Shown in pieces: positions 11,611 to 23,700 of a stretch of DNA of 64,000 nt. The position numbers and the translations under genes are program-made. Within the stretch, counting starts at the first letter, position 1. The number at the start of each line of letters is the position of its first letter. Source of the stretch: Cryptomeria japonica (taxonomy: Eukaryota > Streptophyta > Pinopsida > Cupressales > Cupressaceae); contig NC_081409.1 in the NCBI RefSeq assembly GCF_030272615.1, forward strand, positions 615,582,755 to 615,646,754, given 5' to 3'. The notes beneath the pieces are model-generated. The model had not been told where the DNA came from and did not search any database. It saw only the letters and a program-made list of their open reading frames with translations.

Positions 11611-12407
11611 TGTATATGGTGAAAATGGATAACAATAATAACAATATTGAAAGGCTAAATGAATCCAACCACAAAACCCTAGCCTAATAATCAACAAAGA
11701 TCCACCATAACATATGAAGATTACCTAAGACAATGCAAATCACATGAAATCACAAAGATTATACCATCACATGTCCAATAGGGTTTGGATCTCCATTCTT
11801 CCTATCTCCATTGATCTTGCTTGATATATTTGCTCTCAGATTTTATGTGCACAAGAGCTCAACAAAGAACGGAATGTGGTTGCAAGTAGGATCGTAGTGT
11901 AGTCAAGTCCTCCAAATTGTCGATTAGGTCATTAGAATGCTTGATTAGGATGATTAGCCTATGATAATTAAGGAAGCATCTCCTTATATAGAAGACACTA
12001 TATGAAATGGAGGGATAAGATTGAGAGGTGTAAAAGGAGGTCGGCTATGATTAGAGGGTAAGTAAAAGAAATAATAAAATAATGAAAGGGGTAGGTAGTG
12101 TATGAATTAAGAGATGAATGACATGTGTCATGTGTAGAAAAGGCTAATGAATGAATTAAATAAATAAAGATTTATTTAATTAATAGAAGAAGTAGGATAA
12201 TTAAATAAATAAGATATTTATTTAATTTAGGAAGAGGATAATTTAAATAAATAAATGTATTTATTTAAATGAGAAATAAGGCTAGAAGAGGATAAATGAA
12301 TTAATTAAATAAATAAAGATTTATTTAATTAATAGAAGAATTAGGCTTAGATAATTAAATAAATAAAATATTTATTTAATTAGACATGACAATTTTAGGT
12401 GTCTACA
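11611..12407 (-). repeat. Tat element LTR, left copy (3' LTR)
   Basis: 797 bp, bounded by TG..CA. A TATA-like ccttatatag (about 11991) is placed for minus-strand transcription. The part nearest the PPT (about 12150-12385) holds several AT-only inverted units of the type aattaaataaata...tatttatttaatt able to fold as hairpins. One unit is complete here and shortened in the right LTR. Confidence 0.92.
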
Positions 12408-12422
12408 TTTTGCCCCTCTTTG
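12408..12422 (-). other. Polypurine tract of the Tat element
   Basis: The plus strand reads ttttgcccctctttg; in sense this is a purine-rich tract immediately before the LTR start TGTAGACACC. Confidence 0.8.
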
Positions 12423-12650
12423 AGACAATGCGGCTTGTCGCGTTGTTTCAAAGAAGATAAGATGAACTGATACAGAGTTGCCCCAAGATGGGAATGATAT
12501 GCCCCCTCGAGAGATTGGATGAAAAAGTCTGGAAAGATTACAGACAATCTCTCGATAAGAAAGAAAGGCTAGAATGGAATGGTCGGATAAAGTGACAAAG
12601 TCACGGGATAATGAAGACTGACTCGAGAAAGGAAGGCGAGGGCTAGGGTA

Positions 12651-12817
12651 GGCTATAAGATAGACCACGGGCAAAAGACATCCTCATTGTCATCTACACC
12701 ATCACGAGATCAAAGTGCAGAGCGAGAAAAGAGCAGGAGCAGTCAACAGCGATGGCTTTCGTACACAGATTCGACCGCATTCGCTGATTTCAGAGACCAG
12801 CAGAGGCAGGAGAGCTG
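12651..12817 (+). promoter_or_regulatory. Candidate promoter and non-coding first exon of the antisense PMD gene
   Basis: On the plus strand a TATA-like ctataagata (about 12653) is followed by about 160 bases of higher GC that end in ctg|gtaagt, a consensus 5' splice site (GT at 12818). The matching acceptor is gtttgactgcag ending at 13622, just before the PMD ORF. The layout of TATA box, short leader exon, 805 bp intron, then ORF is coherent but is only predicted. An ATG at 12752 opens a frame of only 12 codons. Confidence 0.45.
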
Positions 12818-12924
12818 GTAAGTACCACCAAACCTCCTCGTACTTTGACGCATTCAATTTTGTCATTAATGCATGCTAGTTAGCAATAAATGCACTTAGG
12901 AATAGGGCACAAAAAAGTGCAAAA

Positions 12925-13195
12925 ACGTGCAACCGCGTCTGCGTCGGTGCCAGGCGCGTCTGTGTCTGCCAGGTGCGGCTGTGTCAGTGACAGGCACGTT
13001 TGTGTCTGGAACCGCGTTTGTGTTGCATGCGGGCGCGTCTGCATCCCGAAGGGGCGTTTGTGTGCCAAAGTCACATTTATGAATAATGTAGGCACGTTTA
13101 TGTCAAACAGGCGCGTTTGCATTTTTCAGGCGCGCTTGTGCAGTCTATAGGCGCGTTTGTGAGTTAGAAATGCGTTTGTGTCTGAAAATGCAAGG
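12925..13195 (+). repeat. Array of GCGTCTGTG-like motifs upstream of the PMD ORF
   Basis: Roughly a dozen degenerate units (gcgtctgtgtc, gcgtttgtgtc, gcacgtttgtg, gcgcttgtg) recur every 15-30 bases. The plus-strand orientation matches the PMD gene. The same motif, inverted, appears at 25300-25465 and 26670-26935 ahead of gag. Confidence 0.8.
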
Positions 13196-13311
13196 TTTTG
13201 GTCTTCTAGGTCAAATCGGCAGTTCTGTGATGAACATACACTGTCGATTGGATAAGCTGCTGAGAGGATACACTCAAGCAGGTCCTCTAGGAAGACTAGG
13301 ATAGATCAAGG

Positions 13312-13590
13312 CACTTTGTGATGAACAGGGAGCACCAAGATAGAGTACTTTGTGATGAACAGGGAGTACCCAAAGTATGAGCAACACTTTGTGATGAACA
13401 GGGAGTGCAAAATGTGAGTAACACTTTGTGATGAACAGGGAATGTCACACACATAGTACTTTGTGATGAACAGGGAGCACTACTAGGATAGATAGCAACA
13501 CTTTGTGATGAACAGTGAGTGTCACTGAGATAGATGACCATATGCATTTAGATAGCGAGTAACATTTTGTGATGAACAGTGAATGCCACC
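13312..13590 (+). repeat. Seven tandem-like copies of CTTTGTGATGAACAGGG
   Basis: The core ctttgtgatgaacag recurs seven times at intervals of about 37-60 bases, each followed by g/tgga-type sequence. A weaker eighth copy is near 13217 (tctgtgatgaacat). The array ends about 30 bases before the predicted splice acceptor. Confidence 0.9.
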
Positions 13591-13634
13591 AGGACTGACA
13601 TGATTGATTTGTTTGACTGCAGAAGTATTTGCCT

Positions 13635-15620
13635 ATGCTAGAGTCACGGGAGAGATTCCCGTCCACACAGAGGTTGCGACCGGAGTTGTCTTTTCAGAAT
13701 AGAGCAGCCATCGAGGAGATGGGTTTGAGACACATATTGTATGTGCCTGAGTTTCGGGCAAACATGGGTTTGCTGACTGCGCTGGCCGAGAGATGGCATT
13801 CAGAGACATGCACATTTCATTTGCCGATGGGTGAGATGACAGTCACCCTTGAGGATGTCTACCGGATTCTGCGGATACCGATCGATGGAGAGCTGATTCC
13901 ATACGATCGCGACGGAGACAGAGAGGCTTTGAGACGGGTGTTTCAGGATCCTGACCTAGAGATGAGAGCAGGACATGTGGCATTGGATACCATGACTGCG
14001 ACAGGGTTAGCTTTGCCAGCTGTGATTGGAGGAGCTATCAGTGGGTTCCTATGTCCGGACAGAGCGACATGGGGGTTGGCAGTGGGCTGGGGAGGAGCAC
14101 TAGAGATATTGGTGACGCAGCACACCAGATATGCGTGGGGTCCATGTGTTTTGGCCCACCTATATTATGAGCTTCACCAGTTTGTCTACCATGGATCAGT
14201 GGGACTAGGTTGTGGAGTGACACTACTACAGGTTTGGGCATACGAGCATCTGCCTATCACGTGGCCGATACACTTCAGAGGGAGAGGTCATGGACGGAGT
14301 TTTGTTCATCTGTACGACATGATCACTTCACAGCCTCGGATTGGCAGGTTAGAATACTGGCGACGAGTGATAGATGACATTGATGTCGTCATCTGGAGGT
14401 CGTATCTGGGATGCGAGGAGTGGGAGGATGACGCAGTGGAGCTGCCTTACACCTTCCGGAGCAAGTATTTGATTGGGTGGATGCCCTATATACTGGAGAG
14501 GCAGCTGGTAGACAGGATTGGCCGCCAGTTTGGTCGGATCTAGAGGATGCCACGAGGCTCGGGTATGTATGCCCGTACAGTTAGGGATCAGGCGCAGTTC
14601 GGGCCTTTATTGTCATATGATCAGGCAGTCACACAGCTGGCAGAGATGATACCCCTTCCTTGGGACATGTGGCCTGAGATTGAGGACGCTGGGATGGATG
14701 TAGAGTATACAGCGTATTGGGCATAGCATCCATTCCCCCGATTGACAAATCCAGGAGAGCTACTGGATGGAGATGGAGGAGGAGATGATGATGATGATGG
14801 TGGGAGTGATGGGGGTAGAGGCCGACGGCGGCGGAGGGGAGTAGTTGGGGAGAGGAGGGTGGCACCTCGGAGAGAGGGTGGACAGGAGGGACAGGCCCAA
14901 GTGGTGAGGGGTCGCGGTGGAGTGCCCCTGCAGGTACCAGCAGCACAGGGTCCTAGAGCACAAGGACAGAGACAGGGACAGGTATAGGGACAGGTGCCAG
15001 TACAGGCACATGGACAGAGACAGGTACAGGGACCTAGGCATGTACCGAGACAGGTACCCGTTCAGGCACCAGTACAGGTACAAGGATAGGTACAGGGGCA
15101 GGCACCCGCAGAGGGAGAGCCACGGGCAGAGGCAGAGGGTGGGGATCCAGAGGAGGATGAGCTGATTGGGCTCAGGGAGATCTGCCAAGGCCAGGCAGAC
15201 GAGATCCAGGAGCTGGAGAGGGAGAGGGACCGACTCAGGATCAGGCTCAGGGATACTGAGCGGGAGAGGGATCAGGTGATTTAGCGCTATACTGAGGCTG
15301 AGACAGCGCTGAGGGCAGGGAGGCAGGCAACGGAGGACACAGGAGCAGGCTACGCATATGTCCTATGAGCCGGAGAGGAGATTGCCTACTGGAGGGACCT
15401 GTATTATGGTGTCGTGCCAGCAGATCAGCGGGTGAGGAGCTTCCATAGACCATCGCGGACAGCGACAACTACGGGAGGGAGCCGGAGGAGACAGGCATCG
15501 AGTGGTGGGGTCATGGGTCCTTCACCACCACCAGACAGGCAGGGTGATCCTGGAGCAGGTCCTTCTAGGGCTCAGATTCCATCGAGGCCAGGCGGCTCCG
15601 AGGGAGGGAGTTCATCATAG
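13635..15620 (+). pseudogene. Plant mobile domain (PMD) protein ORF, antisense within the Tat element
   Basis: The intact N-terminal block (13635-14543, about 300 codons from the ATG) has the PMD hallmarks: LLTALAERWHSETCTFHLP, then GEMTVTLEDVYRILRIPIDG, then tryptophan-rich segments (WGLAVGWGGALEI, WAYEHLPITWPI, EYWRRVIDDIDVVIWRSYLG). PMD proteins include MAIN/MAIL1 in Arabidopsis, and PMD ORFs are known from gypsy and Mutator-like elements. The same frame then continues without a frameshift to 15620. It meets six stops: TAG 14541, 14724, 14985, 15087, 15282 and TGA 15366. The tail encodes an acidic/arginine patch, a glutamine-rich region (about 14880-15110), a charged heptad-like coiled coil (about 15175-15300) and a Pro/Ser/Gly end. 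The GC content is well above the flanks. Its function in the element is unknown; recruitment to silencing or transcription machinery is one guess. Confidence 0.85.
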
Positions 15621-17312
15621 CCATAGAGGGCTCCCTTGTATCAGTATTTGTACCATTTTTTGTATTGTAGACACCTGCGGGTGATTGTAGCCATATGATT
15701 TTTTGACATCATTGTATCATGACATTTTATGATTATATATATGAGATGATTCATTTTTGCGGCAGCTATATGCATGTGTACCTATGTGATGAGATGTTCT
15801 TATGTGATGCTTATGATATGGATGCAAATATGTATGTAATGCAATGCAATATTTTTGTTCTTTTATGTTATATATGTGTATGCATGATGCAAATGTGTAT
15901 GTAAGTAATGTAGGTGAATATGATAATGCAAATGCAAAATGTAATTTGTGCTAACAGGTGTTGTGTGCAGGATGTGATGCAATTGTGAGATCTATATGTA
16001 TGTATGAAATGCTTATATGTGGTAATGTAGGTGCAGCTACATGAAATGCAAATATTTTTGGTGTGTCATTATACTCAGTCATGTGATAGCAGGCTACGCG
16101 GACTTGAGAAGGACGATGGAAGTCAATCAAGAAAGGGGGGATGAAAGATAGAAGATATGAAAGTGAAAGAGCTTCTTGTGCGTTATCATCATTGAGCTTT
16201 ATTATGGCAAAATAGGTTATGACAATCGAGGCATATGTTCGACCCAGAAAGTCATTGCACCAGTTTGCATGGAGATAAGACAGTCACAAACAAGGAATGC
16301 CCCAGTTCACACTAGACTCACAGTGTCCTCATATCCTTGGATAAGTCATAGCATTACTAAGAGACAATCCACAGACAACAAAAGAAAATGGGTGATGATA
16401 CCCCATCCTCGCCTTTCTAGTCAAAGACATCCTGGAGATAGAATCTCTAGTCAAAGACATCCCAGAAAAGCTAAAAGACATGTCACCAAAAGATAAAATC
16501 AAAATAAAACCAAGACTCGACACCAACATCCATTGTAGTCCTCAAGTTTGTGTCTCTTGTCACTTGTATAAGTCTTATTTGATTGTGGTCACAATGTTCT
16601 CTTTCACAGAAATGATAGATAGCACTGAACCATATGTTGTCTGAGTCTGTTGAAAGATTTGATTTGTTGAAGCCCATTGTTGCTGCTGTGTCTCATCTGA
16701 AACTGACTGAATCCATGAAACTGATACTTTATCGCGGAGAAGATGAAACTTTATTGCGGATCTATGATGCAAATGTTGCTTTATTGCGGATTGTGCGCGA
16801 AAAGACTGGAGGAAGCTGGAAGAAACTGTACTCCTCAAAACATGTGATGTTCTCAGTTCCACACCCATCACTAGACGTAGGATTTGCCTTAGCCACAGAT
16901 AGGATCTGATTTATTATGGATGGAAAGGGAGTGAAAAAGGGGGGTTTATTGTGAATGGCTAACCAATCTTGGGTAAATCAATAACAAGCCATGATGGGAA
17001 TGGGTAAGTTTATTGTGAGTGAATAGGTTGTGAGTGTGTGCAAAGTGAAATGATGAAAGAGAATCCTGAAGGAGGGAGGAGCAAAGTCTCTACACATGGC
17101 GCTGGTGACCCAGTTTTCACCATGGTACTTGCCCAGGGCGCCACCGAAGTGGTTGTCACCGTTGGACGAAATTATTTCTCTTTACTTTTTGATTTTTTCA
17201 ATTTTTTTTGTGTCATAAGGCACCTGTTTGCCAAGTTTTCACCAAGTAACGATTTTTTTGTTTTATGATTTTTTTATTTTTTTATTTTTTTGAATTAGGA
17301 TATTCTGACGAG
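15621..17312. other. Convergent spacer between PMD gene (+) and pol (-)
   Basis: The two transcription units point at each other across this 1.7 kb. It holds T/G-rich low-complexity sequence with repeated atgcaaatgtgtatgt-like units (about 15770-15960) and a twice-occurring tttattgcgga (16729-16790), but no credible gene. Poly-T runs at 17180-17290 lie near the pol stop. Confidence 0.6.
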
Positions 17313-18440
17313 CTATGTGTAGAACCTGCGAAGGTGCATGCTGTTGATAGGATCCTCCAAAGGTTCACCTTCTGTAGTAGAGAGCTGATATGCCCCAGAT
17401 CCATAGACCGCTGTAACGATGTAAGGACCAAGCCAGTTTGGTTCAAACTTGCCCTTCTTCTCTCTGTCTTGCTAATTCTTGGGGTTTTCTCTAAGAACCA
17501 AGTCACCTACCTCAAATGTGCGAGGCTTGACCTTGTGATTGTAGCTGCGACTCATTCGTTGTTGGTAAGCCTTGAGATGATTAAAAGAAATTTGTCTCCG
17601 TTCATCTAACAGTTCTAGTTCTTGTAAGCGAGAGACCCTGTAGTCTTCATCAGTGATGATGTTTTGCAAAGAGACCCGTAAAGAGGGTAACTCGACCTTA
17701 ATAGGCAAGATGGCTTCAGTGCCGTAGACAAGTGAATATGGTGTAGCTCCTGTAGGTGTGCGAACACTTGTGCGGTAGGCCCAAAGTGCAGGATTGAGTT
17801 GGATATGCCAATTACGGCTAGCGTCGTCGACTGTCTTCTTGAGGATTTTAAGGATTGTTTTATTAGACACCTCAGCTTGGCCATTACCTTGGGGGTAATA
17901 TGGTGTGGAGAAATGATGGGAAATATGGAAGCGATCACAGAGTTCACGAATATCTTGATTTTTTAAGGGACGTCCGTTATCAGTAATAATGGACTTAGGA
18001 ATACCATATCGGCATATGATATAGTTAAGGATGAATGTAGCAATTTGTTTTCCAGTGACTTGTGTGAGAGGCACAACCTCAATCCATTTTGTGAAATACT
18101 CTATGGCAGTGATAATGAATTTATGACCATTGGAAGAAGGAGGGTGAATCTTGCCTATGAGATCGAGTCCCCACTGACAAAAGGGCCAAGGAGACGCAAG
18201 TGGTTGTAGTTCTTGTGCCGGCGCATGTATGAGGTCTCCATGAATTTGACATTGCTTACATTTCTTGACAAACTGATATGAGTCTTTCTCCATATTGGGC
18301 CAATAATATCCAGTCCTGATGAGTTTCTTGGCCAAGGTAGGACCACTAGTATGTAGACCACATATCCCTTCATGCACTTCACGTAACGCAATCTGAGCTT
18401 CGTTGCTTTCTAAACATCTAAGAAGAGTGCCATCTAGACC
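17313..18440 (-). pseudogene. Tat pol: integrase
   Basis: This is the same frame as RT and begins after TGA 18441. It encodes the HHCC zinc region (VHEGICGLHTSG ... CKQCQIHG), the catalytic core (GLDLIGKIHPP, ITDNGRPLKN, GNGQAEVSNK: D, D, E), then the GTEAILPIKVELPSLRV segment and a C-terminal module. The clean block is 17472-18377. After TAG 17472 the frame continues FEPNWLGPYIVTAVYGSGAY and ends at TAG 17313, which is probably the natural stop. It would insert element DNA with a 5 bp stagger, consistent with the ttaag duplication. Confidence 0.93.
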
Positions 18441-20786
18441 TCATCGGTATAGGATATCAACTAGAATGACATATCGAGAGGATTGGCGAATGAAAGTGCG
18501 ACGTTGGTTGTTTGATAGATCAGGGGGTAAAGTATTGTCTCGTAGGTATGTAAAAATGGAACCATATAACTGAGATTCGGGACCGACAACACATATCATC
18601 TTAGTAGGCATTATCTCATATGAAGGGACCAAAAGGTTATCCACCAAGAACTCATAGCAGGTCTCGTTTGGAGGTAAATCAATCAATGAAGCAATTGTAG
18701 CCATGGCATCTGCGGTGCGATTCTGCTCTCTTGGTATCTGCTCAAAATCTATCTTTGTGAAGTGTTGTTTCAAATCATCTACCATTTGCTTGTAAGGCAA
18801 TAATTTTTCATCTTTTGTTTGGTAATCATCAGTTGCTTGACGGATAACAAGTTGGGAGTCTCCAAAAACACGAAGTTCCTGGATCTTCCATTGAACTGCA
18901 ATTCGTAATCCTGTTGTTAATGCCTCATATTCCGCTATATTGTTGGTGCAAGGAAATGATAAGCGGTATGATTTTGGTATAGAATCGCCTTGAGGAGTTA
19001 TAAAGAGAATACCAGCTCCTGCCCCATGTTGTGTGTATGAGCCGTCAAAGTACAGTTGCCATGGCTTTGCATGTGACACTGTTAAAATGGATTCATCTGG
19101 AAATTCTGAATTTAAAGGAACATCATCTATCATGGGAGCATCTGCTAATTGATCTGCGATGGCTTGTCCTTTTATTGCTTTTCTGTCCACATACTCGATG
19201 TCGAATTCACTCAGGATCATTACCCATTTGGCCAGTCGCCTAGTAAGTGTAGCTTTGTTGAGAAGATATTTTAATGGATCAATTCTTGCAATCAACTTAG
19301 TCTTATGAGTAAGCATGTAATGTCGTAATTTCTGTGAAGCAAAGACCACAGTGAGACATGCGCGCTCAATTGGTGTGTAGTTTAGCTCATATCCTACCAA
19401 TGTGCGACTAATATAGTATACTGCTTTTTCCTTGCCGTCAGCTATTTGTTGTGCTAAGAGTGCCCCCAGTGCTGTTGGAGTAGCTGATATGTATAGTAGC
19501 AGTGGTTGATCTGGAACTGGTGGATTTAGGAGATAGTCTTTGAGCGTCTCGAAAGCCTGTTGACAGTTGTCATCCCATTTGAATTTGATGTTTTTATGTA
19601 GCAGGTGCTGAAAAGGATTACACTTATCCACCAGTTGTGTTATGAATCTTCGTATGGACTGGAGTCTGCCTTGTAAGGATCGAAGTTGATTGATATTTCT
19701 TGGTGGTTGCATTTCCAAGATAGCTTTGACTTTTGCTGGATCCGCTTCAATTCCTCTTTTGGACACGATGAATCCTAGGAGTTTCCCGGAGGTTACTCCA
19801 AAGACACATTTCTTAGGATTTAATCTTATTTTGTACTTTTCCAACCGATCAAAGGCAACTGAAAGTATGTCCAAATGTGTACTTCTGTCTATTGATTTGA
19901 CCAAGAGGTCGTCAACATAATCTTCCATAGTTACATGCATGAGATCATGAAAGATAGTAGTCATAGCTCTTTGATATGTAGCACCTGCATTCTTTAACCC
20001 AAAAGGCATGACATTCCAGCCGAAAGTTCCCCACGGACAAGTAAATGTTGTTTTATGTTGATCCTCGAGTGCAATTCTTATCTGATTATAGCCAGAGAAT
20101 CTATCCATTAATGATAGCATTTCATGACCTGCTGTGAGATCAACAATCAAGTCAATGTTTGGTAATGGGAAGTCATCCTTTGGACAAGCTTTGTTGATGT
20201 CTCTGAAATCTGTGCAAATTCTGATGCTGCGATCTAGTTTACTGACAGGTACCAAGTTAGAGATCCATTCTGGATAATCAATTGGGCGTATGAATCCGAC
20301 GTCCAATAATTTCTCCAGCTCTGCTTTGACTAGTAATACCACTTGTGGATGCATTTTCCTTAATTTCTGTTTCACTGGCTTTGCCCCCGGTTTGATTGTC
20401 AAATGATGCATTACCAAATTCGGATCCAGTCCAGGCATATCAGCGTATGACCATGCAAAGTTGATTTGTCATTTTTTGAAGAAGCTTATGAATTTTGATC
20501 TTTCAGACTCTGTTAATGATTGAGCCAGGAATATGTTGTGTGGAACCTCTTCTGTACCAATGTTTGTTTTGATAGTCTCCTCTACCAACATGGATGACTT
20601 TTCCTCATATGATGCTGGGAGAATGTCGAGCCTTCCATCTTCGGGTGCCTCGGAGAGGTTTTCGCCCTCAGATACGTCCTTTCTTTTTACTTTTTTGGGA
20701 TCAGATAGCGCCACAGTGTGGTTTTCGCCATAAGACCCTTGATTTGTTCTTATTTTTGCGACTGGAAGGTCCGACACCCTCACCAA
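18441..20786 (-). pseudogene. Tat pol: reverse transcriptase, RNase H and additional RNase H
   Basis: The largest clean block, 18441-20438 (665 codons), has LDVGFIRPIDYPEWISNLVPV, RICTDFRDINKACPKDDFPLP, GYNQIRIALEDQHKTTF, and the catalytic YVDDLLVKS at about residue 178. A gypsy RNase H follows (LLLYISATPTALGALL ...). A second RNase H begins near residue 455 (WQLYFDGSYTQHGAGAGILF, NNIAEYEAL, VFGDSQLVIRQ), which is diagnostic of Tat. Upstream 20469-20786 is in the same frame across TGA 20469. The start overlaps gag by 86 bases in a different frame, so either a frameshift joins gag to pol or a single indel has occurred. TGA 18441 separates it from integrase. Confidence 0.95.
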
Positions 20787-23700
20787 AATATGCCATGTTG
20801 TTGAGTTCTATGGTGTATCCCGCTTTATGGTCTCCAGGGGGGAGATCATCTCGTATGCCTAGATAATCAATAAAAGCTTCATCGTTTTGGAATGTATCCA
20901 ACTGTGCAGGTCCTTCATTATCCCAGTCAATGAGTTGGTGATGAACAAGGGGAGGGCCATTAATGTCTTCGAAGTTAGCGGGGCTAAGAGTGAAGATGTG
21001 GTTATATTCGGGTATGTCAAGGTAATTATCGAGGTCATCGATGGCACTCTCCTCATCAATCTCGATCACGAACGAATCCAAATTATCATTACTAGTAGCG
21101 CATTCCGGAACAGGTGTTCTCATCCTATGTGATTTCAACCTAGAACCTTGAGACAAGGACTGTGTAGACTCCTCATGGGTTGTTTCTTGACCAACTCTGA
21201 ATTTGTTATAAAACTCCTCCTCTTCTGTGGATTCATCTAGCTCTTTGAATGTCTCGGTGAGCTCATAGTCACTGGAGGATTTGTCTGAACCCCATTCCCA
21301 TTCGTTGGAATCTGTGGAATAATAATCTTCTTGTTGAACTTTGGCAACTTTGATTTGTGATGCCTCTTCTGTCCTTTTAGTGTGGATCTTGGAAGTCAGA
21401 AAACCAAGTCCCTTTGAGCGTTCTCTTCTTACAGTCAATTTAGGTTGTAGGGGTTCCATGACGCCTTCTTTGCGTAACCCAAGAGGGCTTTTTCCATCAT
21501 ACCCGAATTTTTGTAGAATCTTGAAGCCTTTGCCATATTTCTCACAAGGTATATTGATCTGATCATGTGTGTCATCTTCAATGTCTTTATAGAGCATTTT
21601 GTATAAATCTTCCTCTTCTAGTTCGCCCCATCTTTGAAAGGTAGTAGGATCCCATTTGAGTATCATGATAGATATTTGCTTGTTAGGATGTGGCCTTCCA
21701 TATTCTTTTGGAGAGCTCATGACTTGTCGTAAATACATGGTCTGATTTAAAGTGTATTCTCCCATGCCTTTGTCTTGAAATTTGCCTTTAAGTTCACCTT
21801 GTTTTGATGTCGAAGGTTTCAATGACTTAGGGTCAATGTATGCCGAAGAAGGAACAGCTTCACGATTACTGGGAATGATGGTCTCCGTATGTGATCTCAG
21901 GTTATTGCAATATATGAACAGATTAGGATCACCGTTGACTGTTACCTCGACTCCATTATGAGGAAACTTAATGCATTGGTGATATGTCGATGGGACTGCC
22001 CTCATTTCATGAATCCAAGGACGTCCTAGCAATATATTATAAGTGAGATCTAAATCCAGGACCTGACAAACCACATCCTTTGTAACTGGCCCAATTCTTA
22101 GAGGTAAGGTGATTGTGCCCTTGGATGAGCGTTCTTCATCATCATACGCCTTGATGGTAATTTGATTCTTTGAATTCACCGCTTTATCGGAATATCCCAA
22201 TTGTTTAATGGTGCTCAATGTACAAATGTTTAGACCAGCTCCTCCATCTATCAGGACTCGCTTTATTCGATGCTTGTGTATGAAGGCTTCAATATGTAAT
22301 GGTGCATTATGTGGCTGACTTATGGAGGCGTCATCAGCTTCTGTGAATGTAAGGGAATGTGGAATGGAAAGGTATCCCACCATGGCTTGAAACTGGTCCA
22401 CGTTCAGATCAGTAGGAACGGCGGTGTCTCTCAAGATTTTGTCAAGAATAGCTTTATGAGCGGGGGATATACGTAAGAGCTCAAGGATGGAGATGAGTGC
22501 AGGTGTCTTCCCTAACTGTTCTACAAGGTCATACTCAGGTTTGGTTGATGAAGAAGCCATATTTTTAGTTGAAGCACCTGGCAAAGTAATTTTACCTCGA
22601 CGAGTTGTAACATGACACTGAGAGGTAGGTTCAGAAGAAGATCCAATATCTTTTAGGACAATCTTGGGTCTCTGAGTAGAATTCTCGGACACTTTATCCT
22701 TGATGATAATAGTAGAGACGTAATTGTCCATCGAGATGTGATTGATAGTTGAATCATAGTTATAGGATGCTCTGGTATAGTTAGTTTGGTCATCTGTGGC
22801 TTTAGCTTTTCCTTTGTCATGTTTTGGGAATGGTTCCTTAAACATCTCATGTTCTTGATTGGAGGAATGTCCCTCAACCTCAATGTCACCTCTATCAATG
22901 AGATCTTGTATGATGTTCTTCAGTCGATGACAATTTCCTGTCTTATGACCCTTGCTCTTATGAAATTCACAATACTCATCATCGTTCCACCAATTTGGTT
23001 TAACCTTTGGTTCATATGGAGGAAAATCTGGAACTGTGATTACCTTGTTTGCCACTAGCTTCTTGAAAATTGACTCAAGTGGTTCTCCCAATGGAGTGTA
23101 CTTCCTTCGTGATCTGGAAGTTGTTTGAGTATTCACTTGATTGTTTGTAGAACTTGATCTAGAAAAAATGAATTTGGGTCGCACTGTATTAGCATCAACA
23201 ACACCATCATTGACTATGTTCTTGTTTTTATTCCAAAATCTTAGCTTGTCTTTTCCTTTAAAGTCATCTTTGTTTTCCTTGAATATCTTAATGACTCCTT
23301 GTTCAATTAGGACCTTCTCTATTGCTAAGCCTTTTTCAATGATGTCCTTGAAGGTGGACAAACAAGCTTTCCTTAGATCATAGCCAATGTCCTTGTTAAC
23401 GTTTTGAGTGAACATTTCTACCATTTGTTTTTGTGGAATTTCACAGGAGCATCTGCTAGCTAGATTTCTCCATCTTTGTAAAAATGACGCAAAAGATTCT
23501 CCCTCCTTTTGCTTAGTATTGCACAAAGTAGTGACTGAGGTATCTGTTTCTATATTGTAGGAGAAATGCTGAATAAATGCCTCTGCTAAGTCACCCCATG
23601 ACTTAATACCAGGAGGTAATTGAGAGAACCATTCCATAGCTTGATCGCCTAAGCTTTGCGGGAACAATCTCATCAAATATGTTTCTTCTGCCGCTACCTC

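Larger units (their letters stand above)
12818..13622 (+). other. Predicted leader intron with two motif arrays
   Basis: It has GT at 12818 and AG at 13621-13622. Inside are the GCGTCTGTG-type array (about 12925-13195) and the CTTTGTGATGAACAGGG array (about 13312-13590), listed separately. No protein-coding frame is likely here. Confidence 0.4.

Noticed and set aside
14629-15188. Minus-strand open frames (14629-14946 and 14760-15188) opposite the PMD tail
   Set aside because: They are shadows of the Gln/Arg-rich plus-strand frame, rich in Pro/Ser/Leu from low complexity, with no motif.
14541-15368. Programmed readthrough or stop-codon recoding of TAG/TGA in the PMD frame
   Set aside because: The same TAG/TGA pattern appears in unrelated elements on both strands and one case is shown to derive from CAG, so mutational decay is simpler.
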